Below, in pieces: positions 9,163 to 17,934 of a stretch of 36,962 bases of DNA (position 1 is the stretch's first letter; the number at the start of each line of letters is the position of its first letter). The DNA comes from Oscillatoriales cyanobacterium RM2_1_1 (GTDB lineage Bacteria > Cyanobacteriota > Cyanobacteriia > Cyanobacteriales > Microcoleaceae). The notes beneath the pieces are model-generated. The model did no database searches and was not told the origin of the DNA. It saw nothing but the letters and a program-made list of their open reading frames with translations. The translations under genes were made by a program, and so were the position numbers. The stretch spans positions 1 through 36,962 of the forward strand of contig JAAURB010000050.1 of NCBI GenBank assembly GCA_012033335.1. The letters run 5' to 3'.

Positions 9163-10073
9163 TTCTGAGACTTAATCCGGTTAAGCGCTGGATCAACCGT
9201 GATTTTCAGGGAGAAAGAAAGAGGCAATATACCCAACAATCCAGGAGATTGAGCGATTGAGTCTCCAATATAGCTTTGTCCCAAAACCTTTTTGGATTGG
9301 CAGATTTTCCACAATCTGTGATTCGTGTCCGGGAGCATGGGCAGAAGCCCCGGTTGATAGCTTCTGAGCACCCGTGGGAGAAATTGAATTGCGTTGAGTC
9401 GTAAAGCTATGTCGAAGCATATCCAAAAAATCTGAGTAACAAACTGAATTAAAAGGTTTACCGATCTCAGATGGAAAAGCAATCCTCCTGAGATATGAAC
9501 TTGAGATATTAATCTGAAACTTTGAAAATTCTGAGATGCTGAACAAAAATTACAACAAATCAGACTCAAATCACCGGAGCTAAATCCATTGGACTATTGA
9601 GAAAGAGGAAGTAAATGCACCGAACTACTCTCACACAACTGAATGATGAAGCATTGATCACAACTAGGCTTACTCTATTCACCGCCAGCTTGCGACTGGA
9701 TCTCTATGCACTTTCAATAGTCAGCATTGACAAATCGTATCAAATATGACTTGTATCAAATATAACCAAAAACAAAACATCAGAACCATCTGTACTAAGT
9801 GTTTGAGCCTTTTAGTCAAACGACTTTAGAAGTTTAGAACAGAATTTGGGCAAAAAGGCTTGAATAGGAAGCTACCCGATCCGACGTTATGACTATGATT
9901 TCAATCCATAATACACTAACTTTACCCCGATAACGCTTGTTATCAAATTATCAAAGCCCTTAAAAAGTTGTGTCCAAGCTCCCTGAAATCCTCCTGGGGT
10001 CAAGCGTCTGAAAAACCAATCTGAACAAACCGTCAAAACCCAAAAGCTTCGATAAATCAGGGCTGGAGCGATC
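9163..10073. other. Long stretch without a convincing gene
   Basis: 911 bp. Two minus-strand open frames exist (9018-9569 and 9193-9546), but one overlaps a real gene antisense and both have cysteine/serine-rich compositions unlike a folded protein. Visible structure is a direct repeat of 15 bases at 9736-9750 and 9752-9766 (GTATCAAATAT core, period 16). No tRNA-like fold or terminator was recognised. It may hold a decayed gene or a non-coding RNA. Confidence 0.5.
9736..9766. repeat. Direct repeat, two 15-bp copies
   Basis: CGTATCAAATATGAC and TGTATCAAATATAAC lie 16 bases apart, with two mismatches. The spacing would place both copies on nearly the same face only with 1.5 helical turns, so it is not an obvious operator pair. 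Confidence 0.4.
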
Positions 10074-11441
10074 TTAAGATTGATTGGATAGATTCCCTCT
10101 AATCCCTTGGGCAACCCGAATCAAGAGACTTTCATGAAAGGGGGATGCAATGAGCTGAACCCCTAGAGGAAGCTGCCCTACCCGTTCAACCGGAACAGAT
10201 AAAACCGGTAGACCAATATAGGAAAGGGGTTGAGTATAGCGGCCCAAATTGGGACGCACCTGTAATGTTTCCCCCGCAATTGTGATTGTTTCCTGACCAA
10301 TTTTTGGAGCCACGCAGGGAGTTGTAGGGGCTAAGATCACATCTACAGTTTGAAAAACCTGCTGAATTTGATCTCGATACCAACGCCGAAAGCGTTGCCC
10401 TTGCACATACCAACTCCCCGGAATCAAAGCCCCAGCTAAAAACCGATCCCGAGTCGCCGGATCAAATGCCCCTGGGCGCGATCTCAGATTCTCTAAATGC
10501 AAATTACTCCCTTCACAGGCTGTAATCAAATAAGCCGCAGCTCGGGCCCGATGAGATTCTGGCAGGATCACCCGTTGAGTCACCTGGAGTACTTCGGCTA
10601 TCTGTTGAACGGCAGCAAACACCTCCGGCTCTCCCCCCGTTGCAAAATAATCATCTGCGATCGCTATCCGCAATCCAGCTCTCCCCCAATCTAACTCCGG
10701 CGAACAGGGTTGAGGGGGACGTTGACAACAAACTGGATCGCGGACATCCTGACCCTGGAGTAGATCGTAAACCAATGCCAGATCCTGAACCGAGCGGGCA
10801 AATACCCCGACATGATCCAGGCTGGTGGAAAATAGAGCCACTCCAGCCCGGGACAGCCGACCATAGGTAGGTTTTAGCCCAAACACCCCACACAATCCTG
10901 CCGGCACCCGAACGGAACCATTCGTATCTGTCCCTAGGGTAATCGGCACTAATCCAGCAGCCACCGCAGCGGCCGATCCCCCCGATGAGCCCCCTGAGAT
11001 TCGCGTCAGATCATGGGGATTGGGGGTGACACCGTAGTGGGCATTTTCTGTGACAAATCCATAGGCATATTCATCCATATTCAGGGTTCCGACCAGAATG
11101 GCACCAGCTTGGCGAAGACGGTGGACAGCGGTGGCATCCTGAATCGCGGAGGGATTGGTTTGATTGATTTTAGAGCCCGCCAGGGTAACAACCCCAGCGA
11201 TATCAAACAGGTTTTTGACCGCGAAGGGAACCCCCGCTAAAACCCCCGGATCGTCGCCCTGGGCGATCGCCCGATCAATCGCCACCGCCGCCCTGAGGGC
11301 CTGATCCGTGAAAACCGTCGTAAAGCAGTTCAGGTGGCCATGGGACTGGGCAATCCGGGTCAGGGTCTGTTCACAGACGGCCCTAGCGCTGACTTCCCCC
11401 GCCCGCACCGCTTGGGCAATAACAGTTGCATCTGCCATCAT
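10074..11441 (-). CDS. AtzE-family amidase (amidase signature enzyme)
   Basis: 455 aa, usual for the family. Amidase-signature catalytic residues are all present: Lys76 (FAVKNLFD), cis-Ser152 in GGSSGGSAAAVAAG, and nucleophile Ser176 in GTDTNGSVRVP, with the standard 24-residue spacing between the serines. The segment NLHLENLRSRPGAFDPATR followed by LIPGSWYVQGQRFRRWYRDQ resembles AtzE, the catalytic subunit of 1-carboxybiuret hydrolase, more than GatA. Known AtzE works with a small partner, AtzG; none is visible next to it. The ATG (11441) overlaps the TGA of the PP2C gene as ATGA, suggesting translational coupling. The substrate is uncertain: carboxybiuret or another ureido/amide compound. 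Confidence 0.85.
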   Translation of the reverse strand: MMADATVIAQAVRAGEVSARAVCEQTLTRIAQSHGHLNCFTTVFTDQALRAAVAIDRAIAQGDDPGVLAGVPFAVKNLFDIAGVVTLAGSKINQTNPSAIQDATAVHRLRQAGAILVGTLNMDEYAYGFVTENAHYGVTPNPHDLTRISGGSSGGSAAAVAAGLVPITLGTDTNGSVRVPAGLCGVFGLKPTYGRLSRAGVALFSTSLDHVGVFARSVQDLALVYDLLQGQDVRDPVCCQRPPQPCSPELDWGRAGLRIAIADDYFATGGEPEVFAAVQQIAEVLQVTQRVILPESHRARAAAYLITACEGSNLHLENLRSRPGAFDPATRDRFLAGALIPGSWYVQGQRFRRWYRDQIQQVFQTVDVILAPTTPCVAPKIGQETITIAGETLQVRPNLGRYTQPLSYIGLPVLSVPVERVGQLPLGVQLIASPFHESLLIRVAQGIRGNLSNQS

Positions 11442-13699
11442 GGACGGTGATGCAAGGCCCGCACCAGAATTACGGTGATATTATCATGGCCATTGAATTG
11501 ATTCGCCAGATCCACTAAAGCGGCTGCCCCGGCTTGTAAATTGGCCTCCTGATTCAGCAACGGTAACAGATGGGTTTCGATGGATTTTTCTAATAAGTCA
11601 TTATCCGTCAGACCATCGGAAGCCAGAACGAACAAGGTGTCTTCCGTAATGTCCAAGAACTGCACATCTGGCCTGAGGAACTTCTCATCCCGGGGCCTAG
11701 GGCCTGGGTCAATTGGTAAGCATCGGGGCGCATGTAGGCGAGTTCTGGAGAGATTCCCTGCTGAATTTCTCGCTGCCCCACCTCATGGTCGATGGTCACT
11801 TGCTCAAGCCCAGCCTGGGCCGTAACCCGATAGACTCGACTATCTCCAACATGGGCGATCGCACCCGATTATTGGCCACGATCAGCAACGCCAGGGTCGT
11901 ACCCATGCGGCCCGATCCAGCCCGGACATCCCGCTGGTTAAACTCATAGATAACCCCATTGGCCTGAAGAATGGCATCTTGCAACGTGGCTTCCGTGGGT
12001 AACTCCCCTACCCATTGACTCTGAAAATATTGCCGCAGAGTATCCACCGCCAGTTGGCTGGCTACTTCTCCCCCGGCATGTCCCCCCATGCCATCACAGA
12101 GAATATAAATTCCGGTGGCCTCCAGCACTTGACCCCGGGGAGTTTGTTGATAGTTGAGGAACGTCTGGACACTAAAAAAGTCTTCATTCTGGTTGCGCTT
12201 TTGACCCACATCCGTTCGACCGGCGGACTCCAGATTGACCAGGGAAGAAATCTGAGTCTCTGCCGCCCTTAAATCTGCAACCTGATCTGCTAGGTTTTGA
12301 GATGCCCTGGGCTCGAGTGAATCGGTTTCGAGTGAGGGGTTAGAGTCCAGGGTGGGGCTGACCTGTTCCAGAGCGATCGCGAGTTCTTGGTGTAGTTGGT
12401 CAACGGTCTGAATCTCACCTTCACTGAGGGTTGTTAGCACTTCAGTCAGCTTACCAAACAAGGTGCTTTGGGAGTTTTGTAGGAGAGTTTTCCAGGCTTG
12501 ACCCAGGTCAGTCAGGGTCGGGCTAGTCCCGGGAAAATCAAAATACAACCGACCCAGGCAGAGTTGTTCTAGTTTTTTTCAGGGTTTACTTCAGGATTTG
12601 TTTCAGGGCTTGGGGGATCTTCTGATGAAACCCGCAGGTTATTCAGTTCCAAGAGACTTTGGCAGCAGTGTAGGGGTTCCAGGGCCACCCACAGCGCTGT
12701 CATCTGCTGCAGCCATTGGATGATTTGTTTGGACGGGACGTTCTGCTGGGCAATGTGATCCTGTAGCAATGGCAATCGGGAATAGTCTGCCAGCAAAATG
12801 ATCTCATGGTCAGCGGTATTCCAGGCATCGTGGAGGGGAGGCAAGAACTGGCCGTAGTTGATCTCAAGGGCCAAATAAGCCTGAGCCAGGGGAATGATCA
12901 AGTTTTCCATGCCAGGGATTGCCTCTAAATCAGGGTCACTCAGTTGGTTGGCCTCCAATTGCTGTTGCCAGATCTGTAGAGGAGAAAGCTGTAAGGGCTG
13001 ACAATCAAGCACCGTAATGGCTAGGGCTTCCCCTTTAGCCAACGGGGAAACGGAGTTCAGGAGTTGATAGCGATGTTGGGGATCGAGAAATTCTGTAGCA
13101 GACTCAGTCGTGATAAAGCGTTCTGGAGTCAGGGCTTCGGCTTGATTCAGGGCATCATCGGTGGGGATCTGGCTGACATCAAAGGTCTGGTTTAGCCAAA
13201 CTGGCGGTTCAGTTGGTTCAGTCGGTTCGACCATTGTCGAAGATGCAGCAGAATCCATCAATTGGCTAATCTTCACCGGAGTTGGAACTTCCGAGTCTAC
13301 TGAATCTGAGTCTGATGCCGGGGCATCCAACCGATCAAGGGTGCTATCTTCGATGCCGGGGGAGTTTGAGATGGCCCCAGCCAGATGATTGACATCCAGG
13401 GAATCCCCATCCAGGGAAATGGTCGCTGATGGGCTTGTAGCTATCGCCTGAGCCACCTCCAGGTCATCCGGGTTACTCAAGGTGGCTGGCTGGCCAAACG
13501 AAGAGTCTGGAGTAGAAGTAAAAATCAATGCCAACCAGGTCTGGCCCGTCTGCGTCCCACATTCAGGGCAGGTCAAGCTCCACCACGGCACCGATACCTG
13601 ACACTTGGGGCAGAGTTTATGGATGAGGGATTCTCCACACCGCTGACAAAACTTATTTTCATCAGGGTTATCAAACTGACACTGAGGACAAACTAACAT
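11438..13699 (-). pseudogene. Zinc-ribbon/PP2C protein phosphatase, frame broken three times as written
   Basis: Restoring one base at each of three places gives a single protein of about 754 aa. The N-terminus has two zinc ribbons (MLVCPQCQFDN, FCQRCG, then CPKC and CPECG), followed by a long acidic linker. A PP2C Ser/Thr phosphatase domain closes it: GRTDVGQKRNQNEDFF, CDGMGGHAGGE, a restored HVGDSRVYR, LASDGLTDND and GHDNITVIL, so all metal-binding aspartates are present. Breaks: the 7-base T run at 12573-12579, the HIP1-adjacent site at about 11861-11863, and the G run at 11692-11695. Each needs one extra base. ATG 13699 is chosen because GGAAGG lies 6 bases upstream; an ATG at 13726 is also in frame. 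Typed as pseudogene because it does not read through as written; assembly error is equally likely. Confidence 0.8.
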
Positions 13700-13780
13700 A
13701 GTCAACCTTCCCAAGGGTGAGATCATCGGAACGGAATTTGCAGGGCCAAGTATGGATCACACTCACCAACCCTCATCTTA

Positions 13781-13822
13781 AGCCAGATGTTTTGAGCCAG
13801 ATGTTTTGAGCCAGACGTTCTT
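13781..13822. repeat. 14-bp tandem repeat, three copies
   Basis: Units AGCCAGATGTTTTG, AGCCAGATGTTTTG and AGCCAGACGTTCTT follow each other exactly, with a weaker fourth at 13823. It ends just before the stop of the CcbP-like gene. The period of 14 (two heptamers) recurs elsewhere in this window and resembles the STRR heptamer repeats known in cyanobacteria. Confidence 0.8.
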
Positions 13823-13832
13823 AGCCAAGCTC

Positions 13833-14213
13833 CTATCCAAAAGCGTAGTCCATCTCAACCCAGTAATGCCAATCCGCGATCGCTTCTGCCGTATTCGCAT
13901 CCACTTTTACCGGTTGAATATTGGCTAGGGGAACTGAGAATGTATCCTTACCTCTAGTATCCAGGAATTGCACTTCTACCTGCATTTCATTCATGCACTC
14001 CTCCTCTGGCGGCATCCCGACCACTTGAACCGTTTTAACTGCTTTTTTATCTGTTGCGGAGTCACCTGACCATTTAGCCTGGAAGGGAAAGCTGAGTTTG
14101 TTGTCCAGGTAGTAGTACCACCCTAAAACCTGTTCTTCCTCGGTATAGGCATCCACAATAACCTCTGAGTCAATCCGCTGTTCGCGGGCTTCATCCTCTA
14201 CAAAACCAGTCAT
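13833..14213 (-). CDS. CcbP-like calcium-binding protein
   Basis: 126 aa from ATG 14213, chosen because GGGAGAAG lies just upstream; a TTG at 14237 is also open. Acidic protein with the features of the CcbP family: DSEVIVDAYTEEEQVLGWYY near the N-terminus, the FPFQAKW segment, a middle EEECMNEMQVEVQF, and the C-terminal AIADWHYWVEMDYAFG. In Anabaena PCC 7120 CcbP binds calcium through surface acidic residues and lowers free Ca2+ before heterocyst differentiation; in other cyanobacteria its role is less clear. No signal peptide, so cytoplasmic. The cysteine in EEEC is notable. It lies downstream of the S-formylglutathione hydrolase gene on the same strand, but repeats separate them. Confidence 0.75.
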   Translation of the reverse strand: MTGFVEDEAREQRIDSEVIVDAYTEEEQVLGWYYYLDNKLSFPFQAKWSGDSATDKKAVKTVQVVGMPPEEECMNEMQVEVQFLDTRGKDTFSVPLANIQPVKVDANTAEAIADWHYWVEMDYAFG

Positions 14214-14305
14214 AGCTTCTCCCAGCTCGCAAACCAATCATACCTCTAGCCTACCTGATGGAGAGAGAAACAGGGCATTAATCCCCGTTTACAGCCGTCA
14301 CCTAC

Positions 14306-14396
14306 GGCGATTTTCAATTCTGTGAGGTACGGATTTGGGAGTTGGTGGCAGAGTATACCCTAACTTCTGTACTCCAGCAGCGTTGAAAATGCTGTA
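14306..14396 (+). repeat. Palindromic repeat family 2, copy A
   Basis: About 91 bp, colinear with the reverse complement of 15466-15558. Shared blocks: GTGAGGTAC, GATTTG, GTACTCCAGC, GCGTTG and GCTGTA. The central stem is degenerate here (GAGTTGG against CCTAACTTC). The terminal stem is CAGCA paired with TGCTG. It is followed 2 bp later by a family 1 copy. Confidence 0.7.
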
Positions 14397-14398
14397 GA

Positions 14399-14484
14399 TG
14401 GTTATAATCATTGTCAAATGGCAGGGGGTCTGGGGCTTTGCTCCCCTAACCCCCCATCGATCTTCTAATTAATTGCGTTAAGCT
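14399..14484 (+). repeat. Palindromic repeat family 1, copy 3
   Basis: Reads TGGTTATAATCATTGTCAAA, then GGGGTCTGGGGCTTTGCTCC, then AACCCCCCATCGATCTTC and TAATTAATTGCGTTAAGC. The second hairpin of the long form is reduced to the ACCCCCC remnant. Its right end contains the stop codon of the S-formylglutathione hydrolase gene (14478-14480). Confidence 0.8.
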
Positions 14485-15335
14485 ACCGAGTCATTCAAAG
14501 TAAAGGCATGATGACGAATGTGATCTTCGATGAATGTTGCCACAAAATAGTAACCATGGTCATAACCCTGCTGCATTCGCAAAGTCAATACCTGGCCCAC
14601 TTCCCCACAGGCTTGCTCGAAGACTTCCGGGAGTAACTGTCCCTGAGCTAGATAAGGGTCAGCAGTCCCCACATCAATCAGAATCGGATAATGAAGGTTG
14701 CCCTTGAGTACCAACTCCGTAGCATCATAATTACCCCAGGTTCCAGGATCAGATCCCAGATAAGCGTTGAACACTTTTTGGCCCCAAGGCGATCGCATGG
14801 GAGCTGCAACCGGGGCAAAAGCAGAAACTGATTGATACATCCGGGGATTTCTCAAGGCACAAACCAATGCCCCATGGCCTCCCATAGAATGACCAAAGAT
14901 ACTTGTTTTGTCAGGGATCACGGGAAAATGGGCCGCGATTAACTCCGGCAATTCTTCGACCACATAGCTATACATCTGGTAGTGGGACTTCCAGGGCTGT
15001 TCCGTGGCGTTGAGATAGAATCCTGCCCCTGTACCCAGATCCCAGGTTTCATCTTCCCCGGGAGTTCCTGTGTTCCGGGGGCTGGTATCTGGAACCACCA
15101 GGATCAAACCATGCCGGGCGGCAAATTGTTGGGCCCCCGACTTCACCATAAAATTTTCCTCAGTACAGGTCAGACCTGAGAGAAAGTACAGAACGGGTTT
15201 GGAGCCTGATTGGGTCTGGGGTGGCAAATAAACCGAAAATCCCATTTCCGTATGACAGCATTGAGAAAAGTGGCGGTAAAACTGAACTTTTCCGCCAAAA
15301 CAGAGACTTTCATGGGTTAAGGTGAGCTCAGACAT
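14478..15335 (-). CDS. fghA: S-formylglutathione hydrolase
   Basis: 285 aa, the normal length. It hydrolyses S-formylglutathione to formate and glutathione in formaldehyde detoxification. Alpha/beta-hydrolase (esterase D family) with nucleophile Ser150 in [10 protein letters not shown], probable acid Asp226 in DVGTADPYL, and His260 in GYDHGYYF. The N-terminal [14 protein letters not shown] and [14 protein letters not shown] segments are typical of the family. The last residues (DSVA) and the stop codon fall inside the end of a family 1 repeat, so the C-terminus may have been altered by that element. No glutathione-dependent formaldehyde dehydrogenase gene is in the window. ATG 15335 has weak upstream complementarity to rRNA. 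Confidence 0.95.
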   Translation of the reverse strand: MSELTLTHESLCFGGKVQFYRHFSQCCHTEMGFSVYLPPQTQSGSKPVLYFLSGLTCTEENFMVKSGAQQFAARHGLILVVPDTSPRNTGTPGEDETWDLGTGAGFYLNATEQPWKSHYQMYSYVVEELPELIAAHFPVIPDKTSIFGHSMGGHGALVCALRNPRMYQSVSAFAPVAAPMRSPWGQKVFNAYLGSDPGTWGNYDATELVLKGNLHYPILIDVGTADPYLAQGQLLPEVFEQACGEVGQVLTLRMQQGYDHGYYFVATFIEDHIRHHAFTLNDSVA

Positions 15336-15465
15336 AGGAATTCAGTATGGGTAGAGTTTGATCCTGAGTCATTAGACTTCTGTCCTGAATCGGCCTTGAC
15401 TTAATCCTGACCCTGGCTTCTCAACAACCAACATAAAGCTTTTCTAATGGCGGAGCAACTGCAAT

Positions 15466-15558
15466 TACAGCGTCTCCAACGCCGCTGGAGTACGAGAGGT
15501 GGCGGCGCGGTGTGCCGCCACCTCTCAAATCTGTACCTCACGTGATGAGGAATCGCTA
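15466..15558 (-). repeat. Palindromic repeat family 2, copy B, with a perfect 13-bp stem
   Basis: The minus strand aligns with 14306-14396. It carries a perfect hairpin: 15494-15506 pairs with 15514-15526 (GAGAGGTGGCGGC arm, 7-nt loop). The terminal stem is CAGCG with CGCTG, where copy A has CAGCA with TGCTG, a compensatory change. Confidence 0.75.
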
Positions 15559-15584
15559 TAGTTACAACTATTTGCAATAAGTAA

Positions 15585-15661
15585 GTGGTTGCAATTAACT
15601 ATTAACAATTAATTATTAAATGGAAAGGGGCACTGTCCCCTTCACCCTCATTTCAATCTTC
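15585..15661 (+). repeat. Palindromic repeat family 1, copy 4 (right end missing)
   Basis: Reads GTGGTTGCAATTAACTATTA, AATTAATTATTAAATGGAAA, a hairpin AAGGGG/CCCCTT, then TTCACCCTCATTTCAATCTTC. The CTGGGGC hairpin and the final TAATTAATTGCG block are absent. Confidence 0.75.
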
Positions 15662-15840
15662 ATTGGGGCAATTTGGTATTTTGTGCATCATTACAATGCC
15701 TTTCTTCGTTCTTGACCATTACTATTCAGTACTACCCCTGAAACTTTTACCAACTCTCAAATCCCCATGACATAAAATCCGCAGCACAGCGCATTGCCTT
15801 CTAGGTTCCTATCTGTAGCAATCTTAAAAGAATTGGTATT

Positions 15841-15881
15841 ACTTAATTCCTGAAACTTAATTCCTGAAACTTCATTCCCGA
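15841..15881. repeat. 14-bp tandem repeat next to the hoxH stop
   Basis: Two exact copies of ACTTAATTCCTGAA and a third partial copy (ACTTCATTCCCGA) end directly at the hoxH TAA (15882-15884). Confidence 0.85.
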
Positions 15882-17312
15882 TTAATTTCGATAAACGTCC
15901 TTCGCCACGGAACCATCCCTCCGAATCAACTGAACGTGCAAGGGCATTTGGCCTAGGGCATGGGTAGAACAACTCAGACAGGGATCGTAGGCCCGAATTC
16001 CCGCTTCCACCCGGTTCAGCCAGCCCTCAGGAATCTCCTCGCCGTGAATATAGTGTTGAGCAATCTGGGTAACGGTTTTGTTCATCGCCAGGTTATTCTG
16101 GCCCGTGGCAATGATCAGGTTCACCGTCTGAATTAATCCATTTTCATTCACCTGGTAATGGTGAAACAGGGTTCCCCGGGGGGCTTCGCTGACTCCAATA
16201 CCTTCGAGATTGTTAATTCCGGCATCAGCCCGAACCCTCGGAGATAGCACATCGGGATCATTAGCCAACCGCTCAATCCGTTCTAGACAGGCCAGAATTT
16301 CAATCAATCGAGCGTAGTGGTAGAAGAAGGAAGAGTTGGCAATCCGTCCCCCTGCCCGGTGGCGAAACTCAATTAACTCCTGATCAGCAGCGGGGGTTCC
16401 CATGCGATCGCAGGTATTCAATCGCGCCAATGGCCCCACCCGATAAATACCATCGGGATAACCCAGGGGTTTGTAGTAAGGAAACTTCAGATATGACCAA
16501 TTTTCAACTGCTTCCCCGATGAAATCTTGATAATCGTCCTCCCTCAAGCCATCGGCCACAATTGTGCCATTGCTGTCAATAAATCGTAGATGACCATCAT
16601 AATGTTCCCAGGTTCCATCAGCGGCTACCAAACTCATAAACAACGACGGAAATAGACCAAAGGCGGCGACTTCATCGGTAAAGTGATGATCGAGAAGTTG
16701 CTTAAACAGCCGAATGGCATTCTGAGTGGTTGCTTTGGATTCAGGCAAGCGATCGTTGATCCAGGCCACACTTTCTGCCGTTAGGGGCGATCTCACCCCG
16801 CCGGGAACAGCCCAGGCGGCGTGAATTTTTCGCGCTCCCAATCGCTCAATTACGGTTTGGCCAAACTGACGCAGGCGAATTCCTCCCCGAGCCAGCTCAG
16901 GATCATTGGCAATCAGCCCAAAGACATTCCGGGTCGCCGGGTCGCTATCCCACCCCAGGAGAAAATCTGGGCTACTGAGATGGAAGAAGCTCAAGGCATG
17001 GGATTGAGTTAATTGGGCCAGGTTCATCATTCGGCGAAGTTTTTCTCCAGCAATCGGAACCTGTACCGCCAGGATTTTATCCCCCGTTTTAGCGGAAGCC
17101 AGCAGATGACTGACGGGACAGATCCCACAGATGCGGGCCGTAATTCCGGCCATTTCAAACATGGGGCGACCTTCACAGAATTTCTCAAAGCCCCGAAATT
17201 CAACGACATGAAACCGGGCATCGGAGACCTCTCCAGCATCATCCAGGTAAACTGAGATTTTAGCGTGACCTTCAATCCGGGTAACAGGATCAATGACAAT
17301 GGTTTTAGACAT
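15882..17312 (-). CDS. hoxH: Bidirectional [NiFe] hydrogenase large subunit HoxH
   Basis: 476 aa from ATG 17312, chosen for the GGGAGA just upstream; an upstream in-frame start at 17348 would add residues not seen in the family. HoxH carries the NiFe active site where H2 is made or oxidised. The two nickel-binding motifs are intact: [10 protein letters not shown] (Cys62, Cys65) near the N-terminus and DPCLSCSTH (Cys445, Cys448) near the C-terminus. About 25 residues follow His451; in the family this tail is removed by the protease HoxW after metal insertion. Neither hoxW nor hyp maturation genes are in the window. It is the last gene of the operon, 100 bp after hoxY. Confidence 0.97.
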   Translation of the reverse strand: MSKTIVIDPVTRIEGHAKISVYLDDAGEVSDARFHVVEFRGFEKFCEGRPMFEMAGITARICGICPVSHLLASAKTGDKILAVQVPIAGEKLRRMMNLAQLTQSHALSFFHLSSPDFLLGWDSDPATRNVFGLIANDPELARGGIRLRQFGQTVIERLGARKIHAAWAVPGGVRSPLTAESVAWINDRLPESKATTQNAIRLFKQLLDHHFTDEVAAFGLFPSLFMSLVAADGTWEHYDGHLRFIDSNGTIVADGLREDDYQDFIGEAVENWSYLKFPYYKPLGYPDGIYRVGPLARLNTCDRMGTPAADQELIEFRHRAGGRIANSSFFYHYARLIEILACLERIERLANDPDVLSPRVRADAGINNLEGIGVSEAPRGTLFHHYQVNENGLIQTVNLIIATGQNNLAMNKTVTQIAQHYIHGEEIPEGWLNRVEAGIRAYDPCLSCSTHALGQMPLHVQLIRRDGSVAKDVYRN

Positions 17313-17329
17313 AGTGATCTCCCTTGTTG

Positions 17330-17357
17330 AGCAACTAGCAGTCAGCAATTAGCAGTC
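17330..17357. repeat. 14-bp tandem repeat between hoxY and hoxH
   Basis: AGCAACTAGCAGTC is followed by AGCAATTAGCAGTC, one mismatch. It sits just upstream of the hoxH ribosome-binding site. AGCCAAATCATCAGCCAAA at 17377 continues a looser heptamer pattern. Confidence 0.75.
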
Positions 17358-17412
17358 AGAATCTAGCTGAATCATTAGCCAAATCATCAGCCAAACTTAA
17401 TCATTTCTCGGC

Positions 17413-17934
17413 CTACCATTCGGGCATTTTGCCCTCTAGTAAGGGTGCGATCGCGGCTTTAATCCGATCAGCGGAGGGTGGGCATCCCGGCAAAAAGATA
17501 TCGACATCCACGATTTCATGGACGGGGCAGACACGATCCAATAATTCTGGGACAATACCGGGATCTTTCGGAACTTGCGGCGTGACATCTCCTAACTCCA
17601 AATAACAACGTTTTAAAACCGGTTCTGAACTCCCGAGCATATTCCGCATCGCAGGCACATTGGCGGTAACTGCACAATCTCCAAAGGAAATCAGAGTTTT
17701 AGTTTGGTGACGAACTTTCAATAACAACTCTAAATTCTCTTCGTTGGCAACAGCCCCTTCCACCAGGCAAATATCCACATCGTCAGGATATTGCTTGAGA
17801 TCACAACCCACTGGACTATAAACCACATCGACTTTTTCAGCTAGGTCAATCAGCCACTCATCCAGGTCAAGAAATGACATATGACATCCTGAACACCCCG
17901 CCAACCAAATTGTTGCAAATTTTACCTTAGCCAT
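17413..17934 (-). CDS. hoxY: Bidirectional hydrogenase small subunit HoxY
   Basis: 173 aa. It holds the proximal [4Fe-4S] cluster that passes electrons between the HoxH active site and the diaphorase module. The four ligand regions are visible: LAGCSGCHMS (Cys14, Cys17), ISFGDCAVTANVP and VDIFLPGCPPSADRI. It lacks a Tat signal, as expected for the soluble cyanobacterial enzyme. ATG 17934 overlaps the last 13 bases of hoxU, indicating translational coupling in the operon. Complete. Confidence 0.96.
   Translation of the reverse strand: MAKVKFATIWLAGCSGCHMSFLDLDEWLIDLAEKVDVVYSPVGCDLKQYPDDVDICLVEGAVANEENLELLLKVRHQTKTLISFGDCAVTANVPAMRNMLGSSEPVLKRCYLELGDVTPQVPKDPGIVPELLDRVCPVHEIVDVDIFLPGCPPSADRIKAAIAPLLEGKMPEW

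Larger units (their letters stand above)
15336..15881. other. Repeat-filled intergenic region between hoxH and fghA
   Basis: 546 bp with no gene. It holds family 2 copy B (15466-15558), a truncated family 1 copy (15585-15661) and a 14-bp tandem repeat abutting the hoxH stop (15841-15881). The fghA promoter must lie near 15340-15440. No standard terminator for the hox operon was identified; the 13-bp stem in copy B has no following T run. Confidence 0.6.

Noticed and set aside
9018-9569. Minus-strand 183-codon open frame
   Set aside because: Antisense to the end of the 8425-9162 gene, with cysteine/serine-rich composition, no plausible ribosome-binding site and no recognisable domain.
12549-12579. 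Two separate genes, zinc-ribbon protein and PP2C
   Set aside because: The break is a single base in a T run, and the reading resumes as LEQLCLGRLYFDF, so one gene is more likely.
15494-15526. 13-bp stem as the hox terminator
   Set aside because: No T run follows, and the same structure is part of repeat family 2, so it is better explained as a repeat.
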